DNA of 64,000 nucleotides from Photobacterium angustum (GCF_002954615.1 NZ_MSCJ01000003.1:496001-560000), one strand, 5' to 3'; counted from the stretch's first letter, positions 27,535-36,376 are shown. Notes: generated by a model from the letters alone, not told the origin. A program made the numbers and translations.

Positions 27535-28023
27535 TTACTGTGCAGATTGTGGTGCTACGCCTTTGGGTACGTAAGCTTTCGTTCCCCAAAGAGGCACAGT
27601 CGATAAGCTGTGCTTGTAGCTACCTGATGTTTCTTTTGTTGAGTATGATAAATACATCAATGTTTCAGAAGCAGGATCATAAATACGACGAATCTTCATT
27701 GTTTTAAAGAAAATACTTTTCGACTTTTTAAATACCACTTCACCCGATTTTGATTTGTCTATTTTTGCAATCATATCAGGTGTAATTTCTCCTGTTTGAC
27801 GACATGAAATCGAAGAATCAGATGGATCCGCTAAGCTTAAATCTGCCTCAATACTTGCTATATGACAGGTAACACCAGGCACTAATGGGTCCACTAAGGT
27901 ATTTAATTTAATATCTTTGGTGGTAAATACTCCTAGTGATACATCGCCAACTTCATTATCCGAACAACCACTTGTTAATAGCGCTGATGCTATCAGTCCT
28001 GCCACCATTATGGCTTTTTTCAT
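27535..28023 (-). CDS. creA: CreA family lipoprotein-like protein
   Basis: 162 residues. The N-terminus has a signal with a LLTSGC lipobox (Cys20). The FTTKDIKLNTLVDPLVPGVTCH core (about residues 33-54), an I-S-C-R-Q-T-G-E-I strand and the YLSYSTK end match CreA over its whole length. CreA is a conserved periplasmic protein of unknown function in Proteobacteria. It is monocistronic with a terminator, and lies downstream of a candidate small RNA on the same strand. Confidence 0.87.
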   Translation of the reverse strand: MKKAIMVAGLIASALLTSGCSDNEVGDVSLGVFTTKDIKLNTLVDPLVPGVTCHIASIEADLSLADPSDSSISCRQTGEITPDMIAKIDKSKSGEVVFKKSKSIFFKTMKIRRIYDPASETLMYLSYSTKETSGSYKHSLSTVPLWGTKAYVPKGVAPQSAQ

Positions 28024-28167
28024 TATTCACTCCTTGGTGTATTCGCCGTAATCGATTTATTTTTATTTACGACAGATCGAATATATAGATTTATACGTGA
28101 AAAATGTCTTATTTTCACTAAACGTTTGATATTTAGACCACATCTTAAGGTTTTGCTATTTTTAGGG

Positions 28168-28350
28168 CAAAAAAAACCGAGATACGGCTTGAGTAACTCG
28201 GATAAGTGGCGCTACAAGGCTCCAAATCAAAAACGTCTTGTTAGAGGAAGTGCATGAAAATCGAACAATGTTGGTTATCTTTGATAGTTGTACGAAAAAA
28301 AAATAAGAAAAGTTTATATTTATTTTTATTTAATTATCCTACTGTTTATT
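28168..28350 (-). ncRNA. Candidate small RNA upstream of creA
   Basis: On the minus strand, TTAACA (28379-28384) and TATAAA (28357-28362) with a 16-base spacer make a good promoter. About 150 bases downstream, CCGAG-x-TAC and GTA-x-CTCGG (28177-28201) form a hairpin followed by eight T residues. No ORF longer than a few codons lies between, and the hairpin is 145 bases upstream of creA. A C/U-rich CACTTCCTCT stretch inside could pair with ribosome sites. The RNA is inferred; I do not recognise a known family. Confidence 0.4.
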
Positions 28351-28524
28351 AAGGGTTTTATAGAGTTAGGAACGGGCGTGTTAAATTGAAAAAATGTTAT
28401 ACTTATAACGTTTTTTCAAAATTGTGCTTTTCAGAATGAATAAATACACATAGGATAAATGTAACGGTATTGTTACAGGGAAATTTGTTAGGGACTTCAC
28501 AGTTACTGTCTATGGGAGGATATT
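28202..28524. other. Intergenic leader upstream of the 28525 gene
   Basis: About 320 bases between the candidate small RNA and the next gene. It contains the minus-strand promoter described for the RNA and the leader of the plus-strand gene. No ORF is seen. Confidence 0.5.
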
Positions 28525-28860
28525 ATGTCGAATATTCTTACTTTTCCAGTAAAAGAACAACCGAGAGAACGGACACCTTTAGAAACCATTGTTGAGCAGG
28601 AACTGCTTGATTTAAATGCAGATCAATACATGATTGATGTCGTTTTAGAGCGAATGGAGAAGTTTTTGGCTCTAGCATCTTTTGAGTTTGATCTAAAAAT
28701 GAAGGTATCAAAGGAATGTTTAGATGAAATGCATGAGAACGTATTTCCTGCTATATCGGAAATGCAAGCGTCAGTTCGTGACAACATGAATGAAATTTTG
28801 ACAGAACGTGTCTTACATGAGATCCGTCTTTATAATCTTGAAATGCAAGCAGTAAGATAA
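28525..28860 (+). CDS. Conserved helical protein, function unknown
   Basis: 111 residues, acidic, with long helices and no signal peptide or membrane segment. It begins MSNILTFPVKEQ and is preceded by a good GGGAGGAT ribosome site 6 bases before the ATG. A hairpin with AAAGCCACT/AGTGGCTTT at about 28922-28944 follows the stop. No family recognised. Confidence 0.65.
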   Translation: MSNILTFPVKEQPRERTPLETIVEQELLDLNADQYMIDVVLERMEKFLALASFEFDLKMKVSKECLDEMHENVFPAISEMQASVRDNMNEILTERVLHEIRLYNLEMQAVR

Positions 28861-28921
28861 TATATCTATTTTTGAGTATCGACTTTGTTACAGATAGTGT
28901 TTATAAATAATTTACCGATAT

Positions 28922-28950
28922 AAAGCCACTTTAAACAGTGGCTTTATTTT
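28922..28950 (+). terminator. Terminator of the 28525 gene
   Basis: AAAGCCACT pairs with AGTGGCTTT around a short AT loop, then ATTTTTG. Any start of the next gene placed here (the GTG at 28938) would fall inside this hairpin, which argues against it. Confidence 0.85.
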
Positions 28951-29036
28951 TGTCATTAAAACGGCAACAGATTGAAACCCCTTCGTCATTTATCCTTTTT
29001 ATACTGACATCAAATTCTGTGATTTGCGGTGAAAGT

Positions 29037-30797
29037 ATGGAAACGAACACGCCTTTTTTGCTTCCAAGAAAAACGCCATTAGGTATCGCTGAGAATGTGG
29101 CTGAATGGGCTACAGGGCTGAAGCAGCTTAATCAGTATTATTTAAAACGCCCCATTGATTCAGATAGAACAACTTTTTTGCGTTATGCGTTGGAGTCGCT
29201 AGGAATTGATTATCAACTCCAACAAGGCTCGGTACAAACAATCCCACAGCAAGGATCAACGTTGATTGTTGCCAATCATCCCCTTGGCGGTGTGGAAGGT
29301 ATTATTCTTGCTGAACTTCTTCTCTCAGTGCGCGCAGATATAAAAATTTTGGCTAATGAATATTTAAAAACAGTGCCTGAATTAGATTCCCTGTTCATTG
29401 GCGTTGATGTTTTTGAAAGTCAGTCCACAGTAAAAGCGAATGCAAAAGCAGTAAGAGAAGCACATCATCACCTTGCAGAGGGGGGCTTATTACTGGTATT
29501 CCCTGCAGGAGAAGTATCGACTAAAGATCAAAAAAAACGCTTAGTCGATAAAAGTTGGAATCGCTCCGTAAGTCGCTTTATTCGTCGTCATGAAGCGGTT
29601 GTTGTTCCAATTTTTATTAATGGTGAAAACAGTAAAAAGTTTTATTTAGCAGGGAAAATTCATCCATTATTACGTACTGCGATGCTTGGGCGAGAGATGC
29701 TAAATAAACGCCAACAATGTATAGGGCTAGCGATCGGTGAAGCTATACATTATTCGGAAGTGAAGAATATTAAAGATGACTATCAATTAGTTAATTACTT
29801 AAGGCTTAATACTTATCTTTTAGGTTCAAGCTATTTATCTCAGTCAACGAAGCAAGAACCAGTATCGAGCTCTGAAATGGCTACGATCCATCCTCCTATC
29901 CCCGCTCAATTACTAGCAGCAGAAATTGCACATTTGCCTCATGATCAGAAGCTTATTGAAAATTCTCGCTTTGATGTTTATTGCACCACAGCTGCAGACG
30001 CGCCACATTTATTAAAAGAAATTGGTCGAGTGCGAGAAGTTAATTTTAGGGCTGTTGGGGAAGGCACTGGAAAGGCATTGGACTTAGATCGTTTTGATGA
30101 CTTTTATTATCATTTATTCGTATGGGATAAAGAACAACAGCAGTTGGTTGGTGCATATCGTTTAGGAGCATCTGATCAAATCATACAGCAGCAAGGGATG
30201 GAAGGGTTATACTCAAGAACCTTGTTTAATTATGATCAAGCGTTAGTGAAACAGTTAGGTAAATCATTAGAGTTAGGGCGCTCTTTTGTTGCTCAGCCTT
30301 ATCAGCGTAGTCTTAGCGCACTATTGTTACTGTGGAAAGGTATATGCGAATTTGTATATCGTCATCCTCAATATACGCACTTATTTGGCCCAGTGAGTAT
30401 AAGTAATGACTATAGTTTAGAAGCCCGCCAGTTATTAGCCGCTAGTCTAGAGGTGCACCATTACGATCAGCAGGTAGCAACGTTGGTAAAGCCTAGTTAT
30501 CCTTTGCCGAAAGGGGATCGTTGTTATCATCATCCTGATATATTGGCAGCGCTTACTGATATCCAACTACTCTCAAAAGTTGTGAGTCGATTAGATAACG
30601 ACAACAAAGGAGTTCCTGTTTTACTAAGGCAATATCTAGGCTTAAATGGCAAGCTACTTTGCTTTAATGTTGATCCTGCTTTTAACGATGCTTTGGATGG
30701 TTTAATTGTGGTTGATTTACGTCAGGTAGCAGAAAAGACGCTTGCTAAGTATATGGGGCTAAAAAAGACCAAGCAATATATTGCCTATCATCGATAG
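29037..30797 (+). CDS. olsF: Bifunctional acyltransferase, OlsF-like (OlsA-type plus OlsB-type)
   Basis: 586 residues from the ATG at 29037, which has GGTGA upstream; the open frame runs further up, but the GTG at 28938 lies in a terminator. The N-terminal half (about 50-300) is a lysophospholipid-type acyltransferase with NHPLGGVEG as its active His motif. The C-terminal half (about 310-560) is an OlsB-like N-acyltransferase, with the R-F-D-V-Y region, RVREVNFRAVGEGTG, and LGRSFV. OlsF proteins make ornithine lipids in one polypeptide, giving a phosphorus-free membrane lipid. The pathway is inferred from architecture. Confidence 0.72.
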   Translation: METNTPFLLPRKTPLGIAENVAEWATGLKQLNQYYLKRPIDSDRTTFLRYALESLGIDYQLQQGSVQTIPQQGSTLIVANHPLGGVEGIILAELLLSVRADIKILANEYLKTVPELDSLFIGVDVFESQSTVKANAKAVREAHHHLAEGGLLLVFPAGEVSTKDQKKRLVDKSWNRSVSRFIRRHEAVVVPIFINGENSKKFYLAGKIHPLLRTAMLGREMLNKRQQCIGLAIGEAIHYSEVKNIKDDYQLVNYLRLNTYLLGSSYLSQSTKQEPVSSSEMATIHPPIPAQLLAAEIAHLPHDQKLIENSRFDVYCTTAADAPHLLKEIGRVREVNFRAVGEGTGKALDLDRFDDFYYHLFVWDKEQQQLVGAYRLGASDQIIQQQGMEGLYSRTLFNYDQALVKQLGKSLELGRSFVAQPYQRSLSALLLLWKGICEFVYRHPQYTHLFGPVSISNDYSLEARQLLAASLEVHHYDQQVATLVKPSYPLPKGDRCYHHPDILAALTDIQLLSKVVSRLDNDNKGVPVLLRQYLGLNGKLLCFNVDPAFNDALDGLIVVDLRQVAEKTLAKYMGLKKTKQYIAYHR

Positions 30798-30879
30798 CGA
30801 TTGGAGCGATTATTTTCATAATGGGATAGCTTTACTATCAAGCTATCCCATTTTCATGGTGAGGGAGAATGTGTGTTAT

Positions 30880-31914
30880 TTACTGATTAGGTTGCCACAA
30901 CTTTTCAGCTCGTGTTCCGATAAACCAAAAGCTAAGTGCAAGTATCGCAAAGAAAAGTGCTTTATGGATCTCGCCCCAAAAATACGTGAAATACTCGGTA
31001 TACAGCACAACTAACATAAAAGTAATACCAAATGCACGCGTCATAACATCATTAGTTTTTATGCCAATAACAATTGCGATAGTACAACAAGCCAAAGCTA
31101 AAAGGCTCCATGCCCATAATTCCACTTGTTTTATCTGTGACCACTCATGAAAACTGTCATAGTTTCCGAATATAGTCAGTAGCCATAAAAAAGTGAAAAA
31201 ATAGAACAGTCCAGCAAAACGCGTTGCTTCTGTTAGTGTTTTTACTATTTTTATTTTTGGAAAAAATAGACTAATTAAGATAATGATGGCGCCAAAACAA
31301 GTAAATTGCAGCGGAATATTCATTCCTAAAAAGAGGTAATGGCTATCACTTAAATAGGACGTTTCTGAGAGTAAATAAAGCCCCGCACTTAATAAGAAAA
31401 ATAACCAAATTAAAACTGATCTTAACTTGATACCTAACCCACAATAGATGATGGCAGGAATAGCAATAAATAGACTTTCTCGCCAATGTTCAGCGAATGC
31501 TGTTTTACTTAAAAAACCGACAGAAACAGCCGTGAGTAAAACACCAAAAAAGAAAATTGCTTCATTGCTAATACTTTTCTCAGGGAACTTAGTACGTCTT
31601 CTAACGCCGAGATAGTATAAAGCAGCGGATAAAAACGCAGTAAAAATAGTTAAAACACTGGCAGGAGTATTAATCAATTTGGCCAATAACGACATTAAAT
31701 AGTTATCAGCAACTAATAAAATGACGGAGAGGATAAAACAAGCAATAGCTATCCAGAATGAATAAACAGCAAGCAGTTTCCAGTCAAAATTTGCAACTTG
31801 ATAACTTTGTCGTAAGTGTTCACTTTGTTCCATACTTACAAGTTTTTCTTGTTCCCAGTGCGTAATGGCTTCATCAAGGATTTGTGCTTTTCTTTTATTA
31901 AGCTTAAGTGTCAT
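30880..31914 (-). CDS. DUF2157-like membrane protein
   Basis: 344 residues. A soluble N-terminal helical part (about 1-45) with a TLKLNKRKAQ start, then nine to ten membrane helices. The layout matches DUF2157 proteins, predicted inner-membrane proteins of unknown role. No known transporter signature. It is the last gene of a minus-strand series with lhgO and the DUF1289 gene upstream, but the gap of 63 bases leaves co-transcription open. Confidence 0.7.
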   Translation of the reverse strand: MTLKLNKRKAQILDEAITHWEQEKLVSMEQSEHLRQSYQVANFDWKLLAVYSFWIAIACFILSVILLVADNYLMSLLAKLINTPASVLTIFTAFLSAALYYLGVRRRTKFPEKSISNEAIFFFGVLLTAVSVGFLSKTAFAEHWRESLFIAIPAIIYCGLGIKLRSVLIWLFFLLSAGLYLLSETSYLSDSHYLFLGMNIPLQFTCFGAIIILISLFFPKIKIVKTLTEATRFAGLFYFFTFLWLLTIFGNYDSFHEWSQIKQVELWAWSLLALACCTIAIVIGIKTNDVMTRAFGITFMLVVLYTEYFTYFWGEIHKALFFAILALSFWFIGTRAEKLWQPNQ

Positions 31915-31977
31915 TTCACTGTCCTAGTAACAAAAGGCGTGCAAAGCGATCTAAATAAGTTAGAACGCCATTTATTA

Positions 31978-32283
31978 TTAAGCGAGAGGTTGCTTTGATA
32001 AACACTGACGACATAAGCAGTGTCCTGAAGGGCAATCTGAAGTATCGCGTTTATCTAATTCGAAACACCAACACGTTGCCTTTCCTGCACTAATATCGCA
32101 ATGAGCGGGCTCATGACATTCAGGGCAAGAATGAGTATCAGGTTGCCCTTTAATTTCAGCCATAACTGATTCTCGCTTGGTCTCATCAAAGTTTTGCCAT
32201 TCGATAACTTCTTTCATGGTGCGTAAGCAACCACTACAGATACCATCACTATTCTTACACTTGGCAACACATGGGCTTTTCAC
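31978..32283 (-). CDS. DUF1289 protein fused to a Cys-rich CWC domain
   Basis: 101 residues from a GTG at 32281-32283, chosen because AAGGGA lies 7 bases upstream and the product then begins directly at SPCVAKC; longer in-frame starts (32335-32340) would overlap the lhgO end and lack a good site. Residues 1-50 are DUF1289 (C-x3-C-x6-C-x2-C). Residues 55-101 hold a second set: CPECHEPAHC, CWCFELD and C-x4-H-C-L-C-x2-C, the pattern of the Cys-rich CWC family. Both halves probably bind metal. It follows lhgO on the same strand. Confidence 0.75.
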   Translation of the reverse strand: MKSPCVAKCKNSDGICSGCLRTMKEVIEWQNFDETKRESVMAEIKGQPDTHSCPECHEPAHCDISAGKATCWCFELDKRDTSDCPSGHCLCRQCLSKQPLA

Positions 32284-32340
32284 TACAAGATCCCTTATTA
32301 CGTTAATTTTTGATGCTGGCGAGTATATCAAAAACATCAC

Positions 32341-33534
32341 TTACTCATAGCGTAGCTTATCAACAATATACTGAGCGATAGGAAAACATGACGTAGCAGC
32401 TGGTGAGGGTGCGTTGCATACAACAAGACTTAATGCTGTTTGATGAAACATAAAATCATCAATCAGTTGACCTTTTTTACTCACCGCTTGAGCTCGTATC
32501 CCACAAGGGTAAGGTTGTAAATCAGAGGTTGTTAATTGAGGGTAATAGCTCTGCACTTTAGCTAAATAAGAGGGTTTCCATACTGCTTGAGTAAACTCTG
32601 TTAATGCTGATGATAAGTGTTTATATAGCAGAGGATATAGCCCTTTAAAGCTAAGTAAGTCCAAGCTATCTTTAAGGTTAAACATTGGTGAATCATACGC
32701 TTCACGCGCAAAATTGAGGACGGCATTGGGCCCAACAGTAATGCTGCCATCGATCATTTTGGTTAAGTGGATCCCTAGAAAAGGCAAGGTGGGATCTGGG
32801 ACAGGATAGATTAAATGGTTTATTTGCTCGTTGTGCTTGTTTGGGAGTTGGTAGTAATCGCCTCTAAAAGGAATAATAGAAAATGAGGGTTGAGTACCAA
32901 GCATAGAAACAATTCTATCGGATTGTAGTCCGGCACACGCAATTAATTTACCCGCTAAGAATGTTTTCGTTTTACATTTAATAGCAATGCTATCAGTTTT
33001 TTCTTCTATTGCTTTAACGGTTTGATTAAAAATAACATGGCCGTTGTGTTGTCGGATCAACTCAACAAGTTTTTGACAAATCAAACGATAATTAACGATG
33101 GCAGAATCTGGAACAAAAATAGCACTAATGCCTGTAATGTTAGGCTCTTGTTGTTTCAGTGCATGCTGATCAAGAAGGGTGATATTAATATCAAGGTGAG
33201 CAGCCCGTAATGCTAGTTGTTGTAATCGTTGTTGCTCGGTAGTGTTTGTGGCAACGACTAACTTTCCGCATTGCTCGAAAGGAATATCAAATTCATTACA
33301 AAAGGCTTTAATAGCTTGATTACCACGAAGACAAAAATCACTTTTTAAGCTGCCTGGAGGGTAATAAATACCAGCATGTATGACACCGCTATTGTGGCCT
33401 GTTTGATGGAAAGCTTCATGAACTTCTTTTTCGATAACCCATATCTTTTTTTGGGGAAAACGTTGTTGCAGTTCCCATGCCGTACTTAATCCAATTATTC
33501 CAGCCCCAATAACTAGAAAGTCACAATCTAACAC
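32341..33534 (-). CDS. lhgO: L-2-hydroxyglutarate dehydrogenase/oxidase
   Basis: 397 residues. The Rossmann FAD motif GAGIIGLSTAWEL (about residues 10-22) and the conserved TGHNSGVIHAGIYYPPGSLK segment (about 46-65) match LhgO closely. The enzyme oxidises L-2-hydroxyglutarate to 2-oxoglutarate and feeds electrons to the respiratory chain. No membrane helix; peripheral membrane association is typical. It is followed on the same strand by the DUF1289 gene. Confidence 0.92.
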   Translation of the reverse strand: MLDCDFLVIGAGIIGLSTAWELQQRFPQKKIWVIEKEVHEAFHQTGHNSGVIHAGIYYPPGSLKSDFCLRGNQAIKAFCNEFDIPFEQCGKLVVATNTTEQQRLQQLALRAAHLDINITLLDQHALKQQEPNITGISAIFVPDSAIVNYRLICQKLVELIRQHNGHVIFNQTVKAIEEKTDSIAIKCKTKTFLAGKLIACAGLQSDRIVSMLGTQPSFSIIPFRGDYYQLPNKHNEQINHLIYPVPDPTLPFLGIHLTKMIDGSITVGPNAVLNFAREAYDSPMFNLKDSLDLLSFKGLYPLLYKHLSSALTEFTQAVWKPSYLAKVQSYYPQLTTSDLQPYPCGIRAQAVSKKGQLIDDFMFHQTALSLVVCNAPSPAATSCFPIAQYIVDKLRYE

Positions 33535-33616
33535 TAAAACCTCCCATTGATATGGTGATGCGTGATGAGAGTTATCATAAGGCTATTTACTATACGGAGT
33601 CGTTATTAAGTAGGTA

Positions 33617-34150
33617 TCATGCTGAGGTTGTGATCTCATACAGTGAAATGTCATCATTTATATTGTCTATAGAAGCAATAGAAAGTTTATCAACAGGGCA
33701 CATACCCACTTTTAGCATAACCTTTGCAGGATCTGTGATGCTTTTACTGTGGCGACCATAAATATGTTTGAGATGTAATCGGTTAAAACCAAACTCTTTA
33801 ATACGTTCAACCGCTTCAGTACAATATCCATTCCCCCAGTAAGGTACACCAATCCAATAACCCAATTGACCACTACCGTTTTGTATATTTTCAAGTCCAG
33901 CACAGCCAACCAGTTGGTGATTTGCTTTTAACGTTATCGCAAAGATCGCTGAGCTCTGGGTGAGCCAACCACCTAAATGCTTACCAATCCATTTACCCGC
34001 CATACCGTCAGAGTAGGGATGAGGGACACTGATAGTACTATTGGCAATATCGATATTGCCTGCTAAATGTTGAATTTTTGTTGCATCTGATAATTGTAGC
34101 GGGCGAAGAATTAATCTGTCAGTTGTTAGTTGCGGTTGTGATTGGTACAT
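33617..34150 (-). CDS. GNAT acetyltransferase, RimJ/RimL-like
   Basis: 177 residues. The start has the TDRLILRPL motif (about residues 9-17) of RimJ/RimL-type GNAT enzymes. The GYWIGVPYWGNGYCTEA motif near residues 96-112 provides the CoA-binding loop (Q/R-x-x-G-x-G/A form, here W-G-N-G-Y). It transfers acetyl groups, possibly to a protein N-terminus or antibiotic; the substrate is not readable. It is a single gene. Confidence 0.85.
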   Translation of the reverse strand: MYQSQPQLTTDRLILRPLQLSDATKIQHLAGNIDIANSTISVPHPYSDGMAGKWIGKHLGGWLTQSSAIFAITLKANHQLVGCAGLENIQNGSGQLGYWIGVPYWGNGYCTEAVERIKEFGFNRLHLKHIYGRHSKSITDPAKVMLKVGMCPVDKLSIASIDNINDDISLYEITTSA

Positions 34151-34326
34151 AGTCTCAACGACCTCTCAACGTAGTCATGAAATGCAATTAAAGGCATATT
34201 ATTGAGCTATTAAAACGTATTTTGATATGTACGTCCTCGATTTGATCAAAGATCGCGTAATAAGAGGCATGTTTATGAGTAGAGAAAATCAAAAATGTAG
34301 AATTGATCGCGATTATGCTGATGTGA

Positions 34327-34842
34327 TTATTTGATGCGGGCTTTGGTTGGAATGTTTTTTTTCGAAGTGGTATTACGTGAATAAGCGTTCACTGTCGTTG
34401 TGGATCTCCACATATCCTCACTGTGTTGGATTACGTTTGCTAGTGCTTGTTTTAAAAAATTCTGTATTTGAAACTTAATTAACCAGCCTGTACCTTTAAT
34501 TTTAGGGGAAAAAGTAATGTGATAATGAATTTTACTTTGGGTTGCATTGATACTTTTAAATTTTATCCACCCGCCATGTTCATTCACTGGCGCACCCTGA
34601 ATTATTTGGTAGTGAATGTGTTCATTTTCTTTAAAATCAATAATTTGTTCTTGATATGTAAATGGCCCTTGAATTACCTCTCGTATAGCACCAATTCCAT
34701 TAACCTCTGGTTTTCCTGAGCGAATCAACGAGTACTTAGCATTAAAAAAACGTCCTAATTTAGCGTGATCAGAAAGTAATGCAAAGAGAACGGTTTTAGG
34801 CACATTCGCGGTTACCTCTAAAGTAACTGTATGAATCGTCAT
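34327..34842 (-). CDS. SRPBCC/polyketide-cyclase-like protein
   Basis: 171 residues from the ATG at 34842, which has GGAG at a 6-base spacing; the upstream ATG at 34854 lacks a good site. The TVTLEVTANVPKTVLFALLS start and LGRFF, followed by a beta-rich ligand-binding cup with a WIKF strand and a long C-terminal helix, match the SRPBCC (START-like) fold. These bind hydrophobic ligands or act as cyclases. No partner gene is seen. Confidence 0.75.
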   Translation of the reverse strand: MTIHTVTLEVTANVPKTVLFALLSDHAKLGRFFNAKYSLIRSGKPEVNGIGAIREVIQGPFTYQEQIIDFKENEHIHYQIIQGAPVNEHGGWIKFKSINATQSKIHYHITFSPKIKGTGWLIKFQIQNFLKQALANVIQHSEDMWRSTTTVNAYSRNTTSKKNIPTKARIK

Positions 34843-34854
34843 TATCGTCTCCAT

Positions 34855-35499
34855 AGTACTTAGTTGTATTTAACATACCATTAACAAACGTTTGTTGGAA
34901 GTTAAAGTGCACGCTTTGGGGGAATTTTATTCCTCACTGATAGTTCTTAAAGGAATGGATTGGTAATAGTATTAACAATAAAAAGTGAATGTTGGCAGTT
35001 TTAATTAAATTTTTGACAGGATAGAACGTCGATATAAACAGCCGATTTCTATAAAAATATACTTAATTTGCAATGAGTTAAGGTCATCGTTAATAGGATA
35101 TGATCACTTGTATAATAAAATAAAGAGTTGAATCACAAAAAAAATCTACTTTAGTGGTTGTCAAATGAGCGAAAGATACATATATTGAGTTGTCGATATA
35201 AATTGTTCGAGGTTTTTTAAGTTAGAAAACGTAGCTGATAATATTTAGCTATGGTTGCATTTCAACACTTCCTATCGAACCCATATCTATAAAAATCATT
35301 TTAATAATCTACTGTGAACTTTTTTGATAGCTCGCAGCCTAAGATATATTAATAAAAAAGATGTTCACAAAAAAACTATTGCGGTGTCATGTTTATGTCA
35401 CATCAAGTTGTTTAAGTAGAGCAGATAAGTAAAGAGTAAGAACGGTATTAATTCTAGTGATATCAACCTTGCTCATATAAGATTAATGAGAGGTTTTAA
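34855..35499. other. Long AT-rich intergenic stretch
   Basis: About 650 bases upstream of a 22-codon ORF. No convincing ORF or inverted repeat. It probably carries the promoter and 5' leader of that small transcript. Confidence 0.45.
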
Positions 35500-35568
35500 A
35501 TGAAAACACGTAACCGTAGACAGTGGTTTTACTATAAAAATCAAACTACTAAAGTTGAAAAAGCATAA
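35500..35568 (+). CDS. Candidate 22-residue basic small protein
   Basis: ATG to TAA, 22 residues beginning MKTRNRRQWFYYKN. It is strongly basic, with a GAGAGG ribosome site 6 bases before the ATG. A terminator hairpin lies about 120 bases downstream (35687-35722), so a transcript of at least 220 nt is likely. It could be a real micro-protein or the leader of a regulatory RNA. I do not recognise it. Confidence 0.45.
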   Translation: MKTRNRRQWFYYKNQTTKVEKA

Positions 35569-35686
35569 TCAATGCTGACAGAAAGGCTTTCTTCTAGGTG
35601 ATTCAGGAAGTCTTATACATTTAGCAAATTCCCCGTTAAATGTTCAAAATCTTAATAATGTTATTTTAAAGACTTATTGAGTATCA
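35569..35686. other. Non-coding stretch between the 22-codon ORF and its terminator
   Basis: AT-rich 118 bases with no ORF, probably the 3' untranslated part of the small transcript. Confidence 0.4.
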
Positions 35687-35722
35687 GTAGCCAGAAATAA
35701 ATGAATATTTCTGGCTTTCTTA
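35687..35722 (+). terminator. Terminator hairpin
   Basis: AGCCAGAAATA (35689-35699) and TATTTCTGGCT (35706-35716) form a perfect 11-bp stem with TTCTT after it. Confidence 0.8.
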
Positions 35723-35815
35723 TATTTAAAACTCGCATTTAGCTATATTAACTTGGTATGTAAATTAAAAAGCAAACGATTGCCATTTTAAAATATAAAA
35801 TAATCCAATGACTTG

Positions 35816-36376
35816 TTAATTGATAATACGACCTTTTATTTTTGCATTATCTGGAATGCTTGTTATTTGAGTGCCTCTAATATGGATATCGCCGTCAACG
35901 ATGATTTGATTTGGGAGTTTAGTTATTTTGCTATTGTTTAAGTATAAATCCCCTTTTACATAGAGGTTATCTGGAAGCGTTTGGATCTCAGTTCCCATTA
36001 AGCTGAGATCTCCCTTGATTCTCATACCATAGTTAAGTTCTTTAATTTTTGAATGGGCAAGGTTGACGAAACCATCGACGTTAAATAGCAATGGTAGATA
36101 CTCAACTTCAGTGTAAGCAAGATTAAGATTACCATTTACAGTCAGGCTGCGTGGAAGTTGTGAAATCTTGCTCTTTTCAAGATTCAAATTACCAGTGATC
36201 ACAAGAGGATCGGGTAATTGTATATCTCCACTATTTCTTAATGAGACATTGCCATATGAATCGACATAGTTCAGTAAGTGAATAGGTGATAGTGCATACA
36301 GCGGCGCAGAACTTCCTAGCAATAAGAAAGTGGCTACCAGATGCAGAGTAAATCTTGTTTTTAATTGTTTTTTCAT
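35816..36376 (-). CDS. Secreted repeat protein, seven 20-residue LRR-like repeats
   Basis: 186 residues from the ATG at 36376, preferred over 36427 because it gives a standard signal peptide (cleavage near PLYA). From about residue 52 the chain is almost entirely seven repeats of about 20 residues. Each repeat follows L-P-x-x-L-x-V-x-G-x-L-x-L-x-x-T/S-x-I-x-x, with the last repeat shortened. The period and L-P start recall the 20-residue LRR of YopM/IpaH-type proteins, without an E3 ligase domain. It is probably a secreted or periplasmic binding protein. Neither start has a strong ribosome site. Confidence 0.7.
   Translation of the reverse strand: MKKQLKTRFTLHLVATFLLLGSSAPLYALSPIHLLNYVDSYGNVSLRNSGDIQLPDPLVITGNLNLEKSKISQLPRSLTVNGNLNLAYTEVEYLPLLFNVDGFVNLAHSKIKELNYGMRIKGDLSLMGTEIQTLPDNLYVKGDLYLNNSKITKLPNQIIVDGDIHIRGTQITSIPDNAKIKGRIIN

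Noticed and set aside
28938..29036. Longer N-terminus of the OlsF-like protein from GTG 28938
   Set aside because: The GTG lies inside the terminator hairpin of the previous gene, while ATG 29037 has a usable ribosome site and gives the normal family start.
30781..31014. Plus-strand ORF of 77 codons after the OlsF-like gene
   Set aside because: It overlaps the end of the DUF2157-like gene on the other strand, has no ribosome site and shows no domain.
33552..33761. Plus-strand ORF of 69 codons between lhgO and the GNAT gene
   Set aside because: It is antisense to the 3' end of the GNAT gene and shows no domain or ribosome site.
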